A DNA stretch of 64,000 nucleotides from Liolophura sinensis (Eukaryota > Mollusca > Polyplacophora > Chitonida > Chitonidae). The notes under the pieces were generated by a model. That model searched no databases, was not told where the DNA came from, and saw only the letters and a list, made by a program, of their open reading frames with translations. The DNA lies in assembly GCF_032854445.1 (NCBI RefSeq), contig NC_088298.1:6292488-6356487 (forward strand), given 5' to 3'. Shown here one piece after another: positions 44,681-55,609 of the stretch. The position numbers and the translations under genes are program-made. How positions within the stretch are numbered: position 1 is the first letter of the stretch; every line of letters begins with the position of its first letter.

Positions 44681-45577
44681 GCCGAGTTTACTCACCACGG
44701 TATGGTGTATAGACTCGAGACAAACAATGTGTGGTACAAAAGATAATGTCAGTATGACCGAGTTTACTCACCCGGGTATGGTGTATAGACTCGAGACAAA
44801 CAATGTGCGGTACAACAGATATTGTCAGTGTGGCCGAGTTTACTCACCGGGGTATGGTGTATGAACTCAAGGCAAACAATGTACGGTAGACTGGATATTG
44901 TCAGTATGGCCGAGTTTACTCACCGCGGTATGGTGTATAGACTCGAGACAAACAATTTGCGGTACAACGGATATTGTCAGTGTGGCCGAGTTTACTCACC
45001 GGGGTATGGTGTATGAACTCAAGGCAAACAATGTACGGTAGACTGGATATTGTCCGTATGGCCGAGTTTACTCACCGCGGTATGGTGTATAGACTCGAGA
45101 CAAACAATGTGCGGTACAGAGGGAAATTGTCAGTATGACCGAGTTTACTCACCGGGGTATGGTGTATAGACTCGAGACAAACAATGTGCGGTACAACGGA
45201 TATTGTCAGTGTGGCCGAGTTTACTCACCGGGGTATGGTGTATAGACTCGAGACAAACAATGTGCGGTACAACGGATATTGTCAGTATGGCAGAAATTAC
45301 TCATCGCGGTATGGTGTCCATACTCGAGACAAACAATGTACGGTAGACTGGATATTGTCAGTATGGCAGAAATTACTCATCGCGGTATGGTGTCCATACT
45401 CGAGACAAACAATGTGCGGTAGACTGGATATTGTCAGTATGGCAGAAATTACTCATCGCGGTATGGTGTCCATACTCGAGACAAACAATGTACGGTAGAC
45501 TGGATATTGTCAGTATGGCCGAGTTTACTCATCGCGGTATGGTGTCTAGACTCCATACAAACAATGTGCGGTAGACT
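44681..45577 (-). repeat. 76-bp minisatellite, about 12 units
   Basis: GCCGAGTTTACTCACC or a close variant occurs at 44681, 44757 and every 76 bases. Each unit contains GGTATGGTGTATAGACTCGA and ACAAACAATGTGCGGTA. Three neighbouring units near 45285-45500 share the variant GCAGAAATTACTCATCGCGG and so were probably copied together. Since 76 is not a multiple of three, frames drift, and none is held. Confidence 0.97.
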
Positions 45578-46239
45578 GTCCGTAAGCCTGGTGAAGAGAA
45601 GAAATAAGTTGGGACAAGATTTTGTGACAAAGAAAAACAAGGCATTGACAAGATTGAGATGTAACTTAGTGTCAAGATAATTGTCATCTTTGGAAATGAG
45701 ACCAAAAGTGTACAGCAACCGGAGACTTACATGTGTCTCAAACGACCTTGGAGCGTTGACTAACCTTGGTTAACGCCACGTCGGGCAATGGCGAAAGAGC
45801 TTACGACAGAACTTACACTCTAGCTTAAAACACACGCCTTAGCACGGTACCTTACACAGGTTATGGGAAAACAACGCATGAAAGTACTTCCATGAAATGT
45901 AACATTGACTGTAAGCTTAAACAAATGATATAAAAACTTTGTTCCTTAGACATCAACCGCTGAGCGATATTTCTTCTAGTTTTATGAACAAAAATCCCCA
46001 TCTATTGTTAATGTTGCCGTAAAGCAGTCGCAATAAAACTTCAGAATTATGACATATATATCGTCTCGGGATCAAACCACTGTTGTTTATGCGGTAATAC
46101 TTTGATTCTCTTCCGCCAAATCGTTTGCTGGATAGGTTCTTTTTTTTACCTTTACAGTCATTTTACTCAAGTCCTACGTTTATGATAAAACCATACTGGA
46201 CCAGTCTTCAAGTCTTTTTATCTGACAGTATCATGCAAA
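45578..46239. other. Family R flank and unassigned sequence
   Basis: 45578-45720 resembles 46560-46680 (AAGATT..GATGTAACTTAGTGTCAAG and similar), suggesting an old local duplication. The rest is unassigned. Confidence 0.35.
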
Positions 46240-46560
46240 AATCATAAAACTGAGAGTCGGAATTCCTTAGCTGATGGGGTTTATGTCAGGCAGTTCGTGA
46301 TCACAATATAATACACAGCCAGCTATATCTGAGGAGGAATCCCGCGACTGTGGCGGGCATGTAATCAGCATTGATTATTGTTAAAGAAAAGAACGCTTTC
46401 TCTGTTTGTACAGTTAACTGATCCTTTATTTTGGGGCATCGACAAGTGATTTGCGTTGAACGAAACAGAACCATGTGTAACTAATCTCAGGTAACTTCCG
46501 GCTTAGCCACGACAATATGGTGTCCAGACGTCAGACAGGCTGTACAGCCACAGGCAGGTT
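46240..46560 (-). repeat. Family R copy without expanded arrays
   Basis: Read on minus: a partial 76-bp monomer (GTCTGGACACCATATTGTCG), the linker (CACTTGTCGATGCCCC, AGTTAACTGTACAAACAGAG, GATTACATGCCCGCC) and one 66-bp unit (GGCTGTGTATTATATTGTGA and onward). It holds both segments that are amplified elsewhere, each once. Confidence 0.55.
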
Positions 46561-48087
46561 GTTCAAGTTGTTTTCAAAAACGGTTATGAAACAGGGAGAT
46601 AAGCTTTAGGCAAGATTTAGGTGCATCTTTGTTAAGTTGATGGTCATCAGTGGACTTTGATTTGTGTATGATGTGCCATCTGGCATCACAAAGAGACTTT
46701 AATGTCTTATCTCTTATCCAATGGCCGAATCTAGCTTTCCTCAACCACATTAATATTTCCAGAATTTATCGGCGTTTGGCTAACGGGTCTCAGTGACCTT
46801 GGGTAATATGATGTGGAAAGACGAAGTTTGCTCAGGTAGAGAAAATGAGCTAACGAGAGGACGCCTGGATCGGCAAGGCCGCTTAAGATGCAGCAGTAGA
46901 CGTCCTGGCTAACGGAGTCTATGGAAGCCCGTTGTGGCTGCTTTACCTCTCCACGCTTTCGTGGCGTTAGGTAGAACAAAGGGATTCTATTGTTTCTAGA
47001 TCCGTATGTATAATCATAATACCACTTTCCACGTAAATTAATTTTAATATCAGCGATTAATTAACTAATTTCTATGACATTCCGTGTAAACCACGCATGC
47101 GGTGCATGTAGGTGATGCAACAACAACGCGTGCTTTTTTTTTCGTTTTTGAGATTAATTAATGGAGATTATTAAAACTGCATTCTGGTGTTATGGCTGGA
47201 TTTTCGTGTTTAAGGCGGGATTTTCGTGTTTGTGGCGGAATTCTCGTATTTATGAAATGTGATCTACGCCTGAATCCCACTCGAAAACGTTGGATTGGTC
47301 CTTTATGTGATTCATTTTCCAAGCTCCAAGAGCGATTTGTTAAAACTAGGACATCTTTGCAATTTAAACCTCAAAGTCAACGATCTTAGTTCTACTGCTC
47401 TCACAAAGCTCCAACCGTGGAGGTTTAACGTTCAGAGACGGCATTTTGGTTGCCGATAAATCAGTTCTGTTGACAGCTGGTTCGCTGGACCATCACGGAT
47501 TACGAGGCTTAACATTCGCATCGATTTTTCGCCGACATTCACTTTTTCCAGAATCCAGAGCCCTAGCTTTCGCCGCTGCCAGAAAACACTAATACAAAAG
47601 CGGATCTGTTTACTTGAAAGTTTCTTCAAATGTGAAACTCTGTGCTTTGTCCTCAAATGTATTCAACCCAATCGACCCCATCGTTTGTGTAACAAGTAAT
47701 AATGTAATAAGTTTTTATGAAACAATGTGGGTCTCAAAATGTTGTTCAATCTGAAATGGATAATTTTGTTGGGCGGGGGAGGGGGGGGGCAAGAAAGAAG
47801 TTATTTTGGATGATCCACGAGTGACTATATTTGCGGTCCCCACTCTAAGTTCTAGTATCTTTGTTTATACCCATTATATCGCTGGAATGTGCATTTTCTT
47901 TTAGAAGGAAGTAACCAAGGTCGCAAATTTCTGTTCTGTCTGGACTTATTTAATCGGTGTTTCTAATAATTGTGAAATTTATAATGTTACATGTAGTAAT
48001 ATGATTATGGATTGTGTCATACGATGTACCTCTGTTGGGAAATGCGAGCTCGATAGAAGTTGATCAATATAAATAATACGTACAAAC
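46561..48087. other. No clear feature
   Basis: Frames of 65-82 codons (46731-46979 -, 47432-47656 -) have no recognised motif. A G-rich run (GGGCGGGGGAGGGGGGGG) is at 47771-47789. Confidence 0.4.
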
Positions 48088-48160
48088 ACAGAGAAGAAAA
48101 ACCAGAGCAGCGACGACAGTATGATAGCTGGCAAATGGTCACACGTAACCGGAATGAATA
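48088..48160 (+). repeat. Family G junction with one monomer
   Basis: AAAACCAGAGCAGCGACGAC then CTGGCAAATGGTCACACGTA; a clean single-monomer example. Confidence 0.6.
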
Positions 48161-48740
48161 AATCAATGATCATGGCTTAACGCCATGTCGTGGCTGCGTT
48201 CAGAATGCTCCTTCTATACAGGCTGTTTTGGTTTCCGGATCTTCTGGAGACTACACTGCTGGGACATTCAGGCCATTCGCACCTGGGAACCTGCTCGAAG
48301 TATAAAAATGCAATAAATGTACGGTTCCTCTAGGCCATGTGTCGCGTGCACCATTTTTATATTCGTTATACGACACGAGAAATCGACTTTGATTAACAGG
48401 ATGTACTTTCTATGAGAATGCGAGACAATCTAATCACTTTGTTCCGTGAATGTTAACATTTTGTATTCCAGTCACAAGCGACTAAACCAAACGACAAATT
48501 GCCTCTGAGAGAAATAACACTGACCGGGGCAATAGTCTTTCAGTTCCACGTCTGACTGGTGGTGTGTTGTACTACATAGTTTGATTGTCATATTTATCTA
48601 GTTGTGGTCAGTGCGCCATCAACAAAAACACGGCAGTTGTCTGTCAAAACCATGGACTTTATTATCAGCGAAGCTGTCCAATTAAAGGAAAAACAACACG
48701 CAGCGCTTATTGGTTAAAGCGAAAATCTTTCACACAAAGT
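48161..48740. other. No recognisable feature
   Basis: No supported gene. Confidence 0.4.
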
Positions 48741-49004
48741 ATTTATTTAATTACTGGATTAGTGTTTTACACCGTAGTCAAGAATATTTCCCTTTAACGA
48801 TGCCGACCAGCAGAATGGTGTGAGCAAACCAAGTAGATACCGGGAGGGAACCCATGACCATCAGCAGGTTGCTGGGAGACCTTCCCATGTACAACTGGAC
48901 AGGAAGTCACCATGATCGCTAGCTGTACTTGAACTAACAACGATCGAACAGGTGAGACGTCCCTGGGTCACTGTGCTGGGATAGCACGGTAACCACATGG
49001 CCAC
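48741..49004 (-). mobile_element. SINE-A, full length but old
   Basis: Tail ATTTATTTAATTACTGGATT to head GGTAACCACATGGCCACC, with many changes throughout, including the B box. Confidence 0.8.
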
Positions 49005-49244
49005 CATCAAATAGTGCGCTTAGTAGTGTGTCTTAATGTGACATCCTATATCTGGGGAGAGGGAGGGGATGTGGACAAGACGCTTAACTCGGATCAGGTC
49101 AGTGGTAAATCAGGTGAGCTGTAAATCAGGTGAGTAGTGTAAGGGTACCACTATCAGAGAGTAAAGATGAGAAATAACTGGCTTGTTTAACTCTCAGATC
49201 AGTGATAGGCCTTACACACGATCAAACAAAAAAACTCGAAGGCG

Positions 49245-49247
<3 letters not shown>

Positions 49248-49301
<54 letters not shown>
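49248..49301. repeat. (TA)n microsatellite
   Basis: About 27 uninterrupted TA units. Confidence 0.97.
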
Positions 49302-49304
<3 letters not shown>

Positions 49305-49350
49305 TCCACGTAAATATAGAATCCACAGTAAAGATGAATTTGTCAATCTA

Positions 49351-49474
49351 CAGGCAACCTGCGGATGGTTATGGGTTTCCGTTTTCCTCTCACCATAATG
49401 CTGGCTGTCGTCGTATAAGTGAAATATTCTTGAATACGGCGTAAAACACCAATCAAATAAATAAATAAATAAAT
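49351..49474 (+). mobile_element. SINE-A, 5'-truncated
   Basis: CAGGCAACCTGCGGATGGTT to the A/T-rich tail; a short internal deletion removes part of the GGGCTCTGCCCGG block. Confidence 0.85.
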
Positions 49475-49795
49475 CTACAGATGACAGTCAGATAAGTAGT
49501 TTATTCCACAACTGCCCGTGAATGTGTAACTTCTCAGGGCGGACAGCTTGACAGTAGCGTTCGTGATGCCGATGTATGTTTCTTCGGAAATATACTCAAA
49601 GTCACTTTCACGGTAAATTGGGATAAAATGTACCTCATGGCACAAAGAGACAATGAGCTCCAAAATAAAGTCTCCAAAAAATAGCAAGTAGCGAAACAGG
49701 AGCTCACAAAGTGCCCTGTACAGAAAATGGAGTATAAATAACGAATGCCGAATGGCGTGATAGCTGATATCACCAAACCCAGCAAAAACCTTCAC
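49475..49795 (-). CDS. Unassigned open frame with hydrophobic N-terminal half
   Basis: A 106-codon frame without an ATG start. The first half is rich in Phe, Leu and Ile and could span a membrane; the second half is mixed (CHEVHFIPIYRESDFEYISE). No family recognised. It might be an exon or chance; a second frame over the same bases is open for 83 codons. Confidence 0.2.
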   Translation of the reverse strand: MKVFAGFGDISYHAIRHSLFILHFLYRALCELLFRYLLFFGDFILELIVSLCHEVHFIPIYRESDFEYISEETYIGITNATVKLSALRSYTFTGSCGINYLSDCHL

Positions 49796-49811
49796 AGTGA
49801 ATGACAGGAAA

Positions 49812-49978
49812 TGTGACTGCTCTCAAATGGACTTGAGTAAATAACTGCTCACAAGTGGACTTGAGTGAATGATTGCTCATAAGTGGACTTAAGTAAATGA
49901 CTGCTAACTGTTCACAAGTGGACTTGAGTAAATGACTGATCACTGTTCACAAGTGGACTTGAGTGAATAAGTGCTAGC
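49812..49978 (+). repeat. Tandem repeat, 28-35 bp, 5 units
   Basis: AAGTGGACTTGAGT(A/G)AATGA recurs with spacings of 28, 28, 35 and 35 bases; longer units add AACTGTTC or CACTGTTC. Confidence 0.85.
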
Positions 49979-50415
49979 TTGACATGTCTGTTGCTAATAT
50001 TTATAGACTAACGTAAAAGAAACCTCTGGATGGTTTGATCGTAAACATATTGACAACACTGATACAATTTCCAGAATGTACACTCCATTTACAATGACAC
50101 TGAACTTAAAACACCGAAGCCTCGAGAACGTTGGACTTATTCATAGAGAAGGCTATCACGTAAACGAATGGGAAAATGTAGGTCAGATAATGACTCAAGA
50201 AGAAATAATATATATATTGAGTGAATGACCGCTCATTCACATAAAAAAATCGGTGAGAAATTCCAGATGTCAAAATCTCTTTAAATTTTGCACTCAAAAG
50301 TGTAAAACGTTGCTTCTGAATTTTTGGCTGCCGAAAATAAAAGCACGCTGATTCTATAGATCCAGTTTTTCCAGAGTTGTTGTGGTTACATTTTGTTGTC
50401 GAGATCAAGAGTTCA
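49979..50415. other. No recognisable feature
   Basis: A 100-codon minus frame (50106-50408) is Lys/Phe-rich and unremarkable. Confidence 0.4.
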
Positions 50416-50450
50416 TTTATTGGATTGGTGTTTTACGCTGTACTTTTCAA
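50416..50450 (-). mobile_element. Very short SINE-A tail
   Basis: ATTTATTGGATTGGTGTTTT then ACGCTGTACTTTTC. Confidence 0.6.
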
Positions 50451-50474
50451 CATCATTGTGTCCCACCAACATCA

Positions 50475-50645
50475 GTGAAAACTGCTTCTCTACATGACTC
50501 CGTCCTAACTTCGTACTTAATATACTTTATTAGTTCTTTGGTAAGTAAACGTCGTTTTTTGGAATCGGCCTTGCGATCACTGACCTGAAACGTCCATCTT
50601 GGTTGACGGCTAGTGTACGAATGTCTGTTTCGACGCATTGATTCA
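50475..50645 (+). repeat. Family B, longer copy
   Basis: CTTCTCTACATGACTCCGTC upstream part, then TTTTTGGAATCGGCCTTGCG and GTACGAATGTCTGTTTCGAC. Confidence 0.8.
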
Positions 50646-50677
50646 GGGATATTTCACTTGACGCTGGTTCTGTCTGT

Positions 50678-51076
50678 GTGCATGCGTTGTGGGCTGCACA
50701 GATGATCATACAAGTATCGTGTGCATGGGTTGTGGGCTGCACAGATGAGCCTATAAGTGCAGTGTGCATGGGTTGTGGGCTGCACAGATCATCATACAAG
50801 TGTAGTGTGCATGGGTTGTGGGCTGCACAGATGAGCCTATAAGTGTAGTGTGCATGGGTTGTGGGCTGCACAGATGATCATACAAGTGTGGTGTGCATGG
50901 TTTGTGGGCTGCACAGATGATCATACAATTGTCGTGTGCATGGGTTGTGGGCTGCACAGATGATCATACAATTGTCGTGTGCATGGGTTGTGGGCTGCAC
51001 AGATGATCATACAAGTGTCGTGTGTATGGGTTGTGGGCTGCACAGATGATCATACAAGTGTCGTGTGAAGGGTTGT
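50678..51076 (+). repeat. 43-bp minisatellite, about 9 units
   Basis: GTGCATGGGTTGTGGGCTGC occurs at 50721, 50764, 50807 and onward; each unit ends ACAGATGATCATACAAGTGT or a GAGCCTATAAGTG variant. Confidence 0.97.
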
Positions 51077-51267
51077 GGGCAGACACCACAAACCACGGCC
51101 CACTTGCCAAGTTCATTTTCCATTAGACCTACATGGCCTAAGATCATTATATATCTATATATTCTTTGTCCGCATTTTGCCTCCATGTTGAAACAGTACA
51201 ACCATATAGACGCGAGCAGGCTTTTTAATTTCTATCACATAGGTGGACAGGACACTAAGAACATCAT

Positions 51268-51300
51268 CTTTTGGCTTTATGCATCGAAACAGACATTCAG
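51268..51300 (-). repeat. Family B end fragment
   Basis: TTATGCATCGAAACAGACAT, matching one end of family B. Confidence 0.45.
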
Positions 51301-51574
51301 GCAGACAGAAAACAGTTAGAAAAAAAACAACTTTCTCCACTTCAGAATAATGAACTTCGTTATTATATATATAGACCAAAATGTATGCATCGAAGATAAA
51401 CAGGGCAAACTCAGTAATGTAGACTTGGGTTACTAGTTTCACCATATCATAACGATTTCGTAAGACATACACATGTATATGCTGATTCTAACATGAGATA
51501 TAACTGATCTATTTGATCAGTTAATTACGGATTGATTTTACAGAAGAATACAGGCAGTGGAACATACCCAAAAT
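51301..51574. other. No recognisable feature
   Basis: AT-rich sequence with no gene. Confidence 0.4.
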
Positions 51575-51740
51575 GAACCCAGACTAAGTTTCCACACGCC
51601 GTCATGGCGCCTAGACAGTAATACATGAACATCTGACAAACTAGACGAAAGCCAAACACTAAGGATGACATTGTTCAACGCAGAATAAGAGTGACGTCTT
51701 CAGGAAGCAGTGTTTTCAGACAAAAGTGAGACATGATGGT
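51575..51740 (+). repeat. Dispersed segment E, copy 3
   Basis: TTTCCACACGCCGTCATGGC, GCCTAGACAGTA and CAGAATAAGAGTGACGTCTT. Confidence 0.55.
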
Positions 51741-52829
51741 GGAGCCATTAAACAGCTTTCAAATTCATGGAAACGTTGTCGCTTTCCAGGAATAAAAGGC
51801 GAACTAAAAGCGCAGTGCATGTCATCTCGACCTCAGCATATTGCTACATAAAATCAACGTCTCAAGAATTGGTCAGTGTCCGCAAACGTAGCCCCTGGCC
51901 AGAGGAAGTGTGATGTAAAGTCTGGAGCTCCACAAGCGCTTTATTATGAGCAGGGCATACCCTGCGTAGCTGGCGGGAAGAGCTTGTTTTATTTTGTCAC
52001 TTGGATGTGGGTCCGATTACACGAAAAAAACATGATCCAGAGTTAGAGTTGTAAACATTTACTTCTATATAAGGTCAAAATATAACCTCAGAACAGAGTT
52101 GCTAGACCAATGATTTGAAGGCATATTTCGTTTTTGGCTCAAACTGATTTCTGATTATGTAATCGCAATGACTATATCCTGATGACAGAAAAACGAAGTG
52201 GGTCAAATCTAAACCTTTACTGGGAAACGTCTTCCCGGAAGAAAATCAAAGCTGTAAGCACATCAGTGTTGGGACACGAGAATGATCTTTTGGCCTTAAC
52301 ACTTTGCATCATTTTAAGATGAAATTTGAGTAAATCTAATGTCTAAAAGTAAACAAGAAATGGGTGACAAGGTAAACAACAAGTGTTATCCCAGTCTGGG
52401 TGAATACAAGAGGAGGCCAAACAACGCATTGTCCTGCAAGAATGTCACATGATCATTGTCTGATGGAATTAACAAGGGCCTAGCTTTCTATACTGATACG
52501 ACAGAAGTATTTGTAGACCATATATTTGACAAACCTAATCAAATCTGACTTGTTTTAAGTTTCGACGGCATTTACAGTCTACGATGTCTTTCTCTATTAG
52601 TCAGAAAGGAAAATTAAAGGTAACTGTGAATCTAATGCATTGAATCGAAATCACAAAAAGGTGCAGGAAAAAGATGTATAGAGGACTTCATTGGGTATTC
52701 CATTATGTCTACAGTGGTAAAATAAATCCGTAGGAAAGGGACAGAATCTATTTAACGGAGGGTGGAATAACTGGCCAAGGGACGTCGTCACATTTTATTT
52801 CGGAGTAAGCAATATCTGAGTATAAATAT
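51741..52829. other. No recognisable feature
   Basis: About 1.1 kb without supported features. Confidence 0.4.
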
Positions 52830-53000
52830 TTAAAACAAGTCTATTTTGGCGGACAATTCCGGTACAGTATTCCCTATGGCAAAGTTTTCTGCATCTCTTC
52901 TTTTCAGGTCTTCTTCAGCAGCATTACAAGCTATTTTCCTTTACAGCGAACGAGCTCGGTGTTTAGTTAACCTTTCGCTGTCTTCGCCCAAGTCCGCGAC
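52830..53000 (-). CDS. Possible downstream exon of the unidentified gene at 53.1-53.5 kb
   Basis: On minus one frame runs to a TAA at 52830-52832 with coding-like composition (NAAEEDLKRRDAENFAIG then NTVPELSAK) but holds one internal stop near 52950. It may be the 3' exon of a decayed gene. The antisense frame is also open (52846-53034), which weakens the case. Confidence 0.2.
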
Positions 53001-53103
53001 GGATCCTCCGGGGGTAATAAGCCAAACCCATTAAGTGTTTTCAATGGTTAATGGCTTCTCTTAAGTCAGTGAGATCAAGTCGTCTTTCGGATAATGAACT
53101 TAC

Positions 53104-53246
53104 CCGCCGGTACGTCACAATACCGCCCTACTTTTTCAGCACTGATGGTGGAATATCTTCCGGAAACAAGACTAAACCACTTTACACCCCTTTTTCGCAC
53201 ACGGAAAATCCGCTTAAGGTTTTCTTGGACGGGCAACTCGACCACC
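53104..53246 (-). CDS. Candidate internal exon B, unidentified gene
   Basis: On minus this stretch is preceded by a strong acceptor (TTTCCCTCTCTGTCCTCAG, ending at 53247) and followed by an excellent donor (GTAAGT, 53103-53098). Between them the frame is open for 47 codons (VVELPVQENLKRIFRVRKRG, then KWFSLVSGRYSTISAEKVG). Joined to exon A across a 55-base intron, the frame continues without a shift. I recognise no domain. Fifty-five bases is short for an animal intron, so an unspliced decayed gene is the alternative. Confidence 0.35.
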
Positions 53247-53301
53247 CTGAGGACAGAGAGGGAAATTAACACTGACAGCGCATGCTTTAGAGTAATCATA
53301 C

Positions 53302-53482
53302 TTTCTCCGAACCTTTGTGAACAGTTTATGGTTGTTACGTGCTTCTGAAGTTACATCTACCCCATTCAGAACAACCTGTCCGTTTTCTTTGTCAACAGCT
53401 TTGATTTTAAACAACTCGGATGTTCCTTTAAGCGAGGCAGAGTATAAACCTTGCGAGATAAGGTCGCTCGCCAGTTTGATTT
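53302..53482 (-). CDS. Candidate exon A, unidentified gene
   Basis: About 60 codons open on minus with coding-like composition (EIKLASDLISQGLYSASLKG, then FKIKAVDKENGQVVLNGVDV). It begins after a possible acceptor (TTATTCTGATGAG) and ends at a GTATGA donor (53301-53296). The V-D-K-E-N-G-Q-V-V-L-N-G stretch looks like a beta hairpin of an extracellular or enzyme domain, but I cannot name the family. Confidence 0.35.
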
Positions 53483-53877
53483 CTCATCAGAATAAGGTAA
53501 CATCTTTTACCTAGGAAAGGTTTTCACATTAATGAGATTAAATCATCTTTGATGTGCGCGGTAGGAAATTACAGTTTACTGTATATTTACTTCTTTTACT
53601 GTTGATTTTAAAGAAAGGAAAAATGCAACACTTTTTGATTCTAATCCAATTAGAATGTCCTTTACTTTAGCTATCTGCATACATAATACACATGAGTAGT
53701 AAATATAAGAGGTCAGCAGTCACCATTGCCAACAAAAGGACTTATTATTATAATAGCCAGAGTCTGTCACTGGCATATGTTAGGAATCATTCACGTACGG
53801 ATTTAATGTTCATCACGTGCGCAATATAAAATTATGATAACACAATAAAGCATCTAAAGTGTTGTTTTAAAACAAAC
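53483..53877. other. No recognisable feature
   Basis: If exons A and B are real, earlier exons would lie here or beyond; none is visible. Confidence 0.35.
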
Positions 53878-54100
53878 TGTCTGTCGGCTATTTTGAGGTC
53901 TCAATAAAATCACTCACACTCACTATCAAAATTGGCGTTAGTCAATGACACGTAACATGAGCCCTGTCATATAGATATATATATATATGTTGGACGTCGA
54001 TCTTAGTCGGGTTACGTCATAGCTATTCAAACTAACAAGCTGGAGAGTGGACGCAGACAAACATGTTTGACGGCGAAGCACTCACCTAAATTGTGGATCG
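53878..54100 (+). mobile_element. Half of the foldback-type element
   Basis: CACTCACTATCAAAATTGGC, TCAATGACACGTAACAT and GGTTACGTCATAGCTATTC match the left arm of 28000-28300. Confidence 0.5.
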
Positions 54101-54221
54101 ACGTTTAATAAAATAAAATTTTAATAAATAAAATTTATTTTATCTCATGTAGCTACATTATAAACTTGTTATATTGAGTCATTCTCTTTCCGATGAATCT
54201 CAGGGAGGCTTTTCAGAGAGA

Positions 54222-54330
54222 CCGAAAATGCTTACATAAATGTCACGTTCAGCTTAAGTCTGATTTTTGCGTTATAAATCAAACACTGGCGTAAATTATA
54301 TTGGCATACATACGGGTAAATAACCATAAA
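54222..54330 (+). repeat. Dispersed repeat H, copy 2
   Basis: Very similar to 18006-18108 (TTTTGCGTTATAAATCAAAC, TGGCATACATACGGGTAAAT). Confidence 0.7.
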
Positions 54331-54344
54331 TATAAGCGTCAAGT

Positions 54345-54520
54345 CCCACATTCCTATACCATTCGTAGTCCGTAAAGGGCGTTCCAAGTCGATAATCGCA
54401 AGATCCATTTCCACAACAACGTTTAACACTAACTCCCGAAGACAAAGGTATGTAAGAAATTATACAAATAAGAAATAAAGCCGGTAACACACAAGAGAGA
54501 AGCGGTCATCAGTTTTCAAT
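54345..54520 (-). repeat. Family B, diverged copy
   Basis: On minus: CGTTGTTGTGGAAATGGATC, TTGCGATTATCGACTTGGAA and CGCCC. This copy is open on minus for 64 codons, starting at a GTG rather than ATG. Confidence 0.65.
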
Positions 54521-54685
54521 AATGTCGGGCAGACAATGAATATTCCAGGCATGAATTCTATATCAAAGTTCAAATTCGTAGTCCGTGAATGAGTTCCATG
54601 TCAAATACCAGCTAAACAAGTACCGGTATCTCAGTCGCGCTTTAATTGCAACTGTTCATAAAGGCATCATGCTGATGTAATTAGC

Positions 54686-55003
54686 ATGGCTACCTTTACG
54701 GCCCCTAGCCCCAGGTTAAGCGGTATTAGATACAGTTTGAAAATGACGAGCGTTACAGACCTTAACCGATCAGATTATGATTCAAAAGTAACGGATGATT
54801 ACGTCTTTCCCATTAATATGTACAGATCTCATGTTACAAGAGGCGCCATCTATGATGTTACACATGACATACAAGATAGACGGTTACACTGGGCAACCAG
54901 CGCCATCTATGTTGTTAAATACCATGTACATGATAGATATGTAAAAAGGGATAACAGCGCCCTCTATGTGGTTGATCACAATGCAGATCGCCAGAGATTC
55001 TGA
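54686..55003 (+). repeat. 57-bp tandem repeat (3 units) within a 105-codon frame
   Basis: AGCGCC(A/C)TCTATG recurs at 54843, 54900 and 54957, an exact 57-bp (19-codon) spacing. An ATG frame (54686-55003) therefore shows AIYDV.../AIYVV.../ALYVV... repeats. The frame runs into the antisense of the retroelement relic at its end, so a real gene is unlikely. Confidence 0.7.
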
Positions 55004-55590
55004 ACGCTCTGTCCATACCTGCCAACGAGAGTGTTATAGTCATTGTAAAATTTGAGAAACTTAGAATGAAGGCGTTTGATGGAGTATCCTTGACAAACTA
55101 GTTTTTGACCTAGCAACTTGTGACGCAGATTAAAGTCATCACAATTAACGCAAGATCTGACAAATGCTACAAGGCGAGATATGTATACGCTATATGCAGG
55201 ACGCTTTGGTATATTGCTATCTAAATAAGGATAATTTGCAATTTCAAAATTGAAATTATCCCTTTTGTCGTAAAGGCGGCGTGAAAGGAGACCTTGTCCG
55301 TCTTTGTACAGATATAGATCCAAATAAGATGTACCATCAGAACTATCTGTTGTTTCCTATAAATCCAATGAAGGCGGATAGATTTCCTTCACCACTTCAG
55401 CAATATGGAGATCATTTAACGCCAGTAGATCATCAATATACCGCTTGGTAAATGAAAAGGATCGAGCTTTGGGAATGGAATAAGGCTGTGGGAATGGACG
55501 CGAATCAAGATTGCAGCATATCTGCGATAAAACTATTTTCCTCAAAAGCCAAAATAAAAAGATGTTATAACCCACCTGTTCTTTGTTCAG
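54976..55590 (-). pseudogene. Retroelement reverse transcriptase, C-terminal third
   Basis: A single minus frame from 55575 to 54976 is broken by one TAG at 55357-55359. It holds FSFTKRYIDDLLALNDLH (YIDD catalytic aspartates at 55429-55440), EIYPPSLDL, RLYDKRDNFNFEIANYPYLD, SNIPKRPAYSVYISRLVAF and RHKLLGQKLVCQGYS...KFYNDYN. YIDD is the metal-binding motif of reverse transcriptases; the following blocks are known from many invertebrate retroelement ORFs that I cannot place in a named clade with confidence. Upstream of 55590 the frame shifts and then meets the 48/49-bp array, so most of the polymerase is missing. Related relics are at 10826, 18109, 38815 and 39641. Confidence 0.7.
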
Positions 55591-55609
55591 TAGGAACTTG
55601 CATTTCCCA

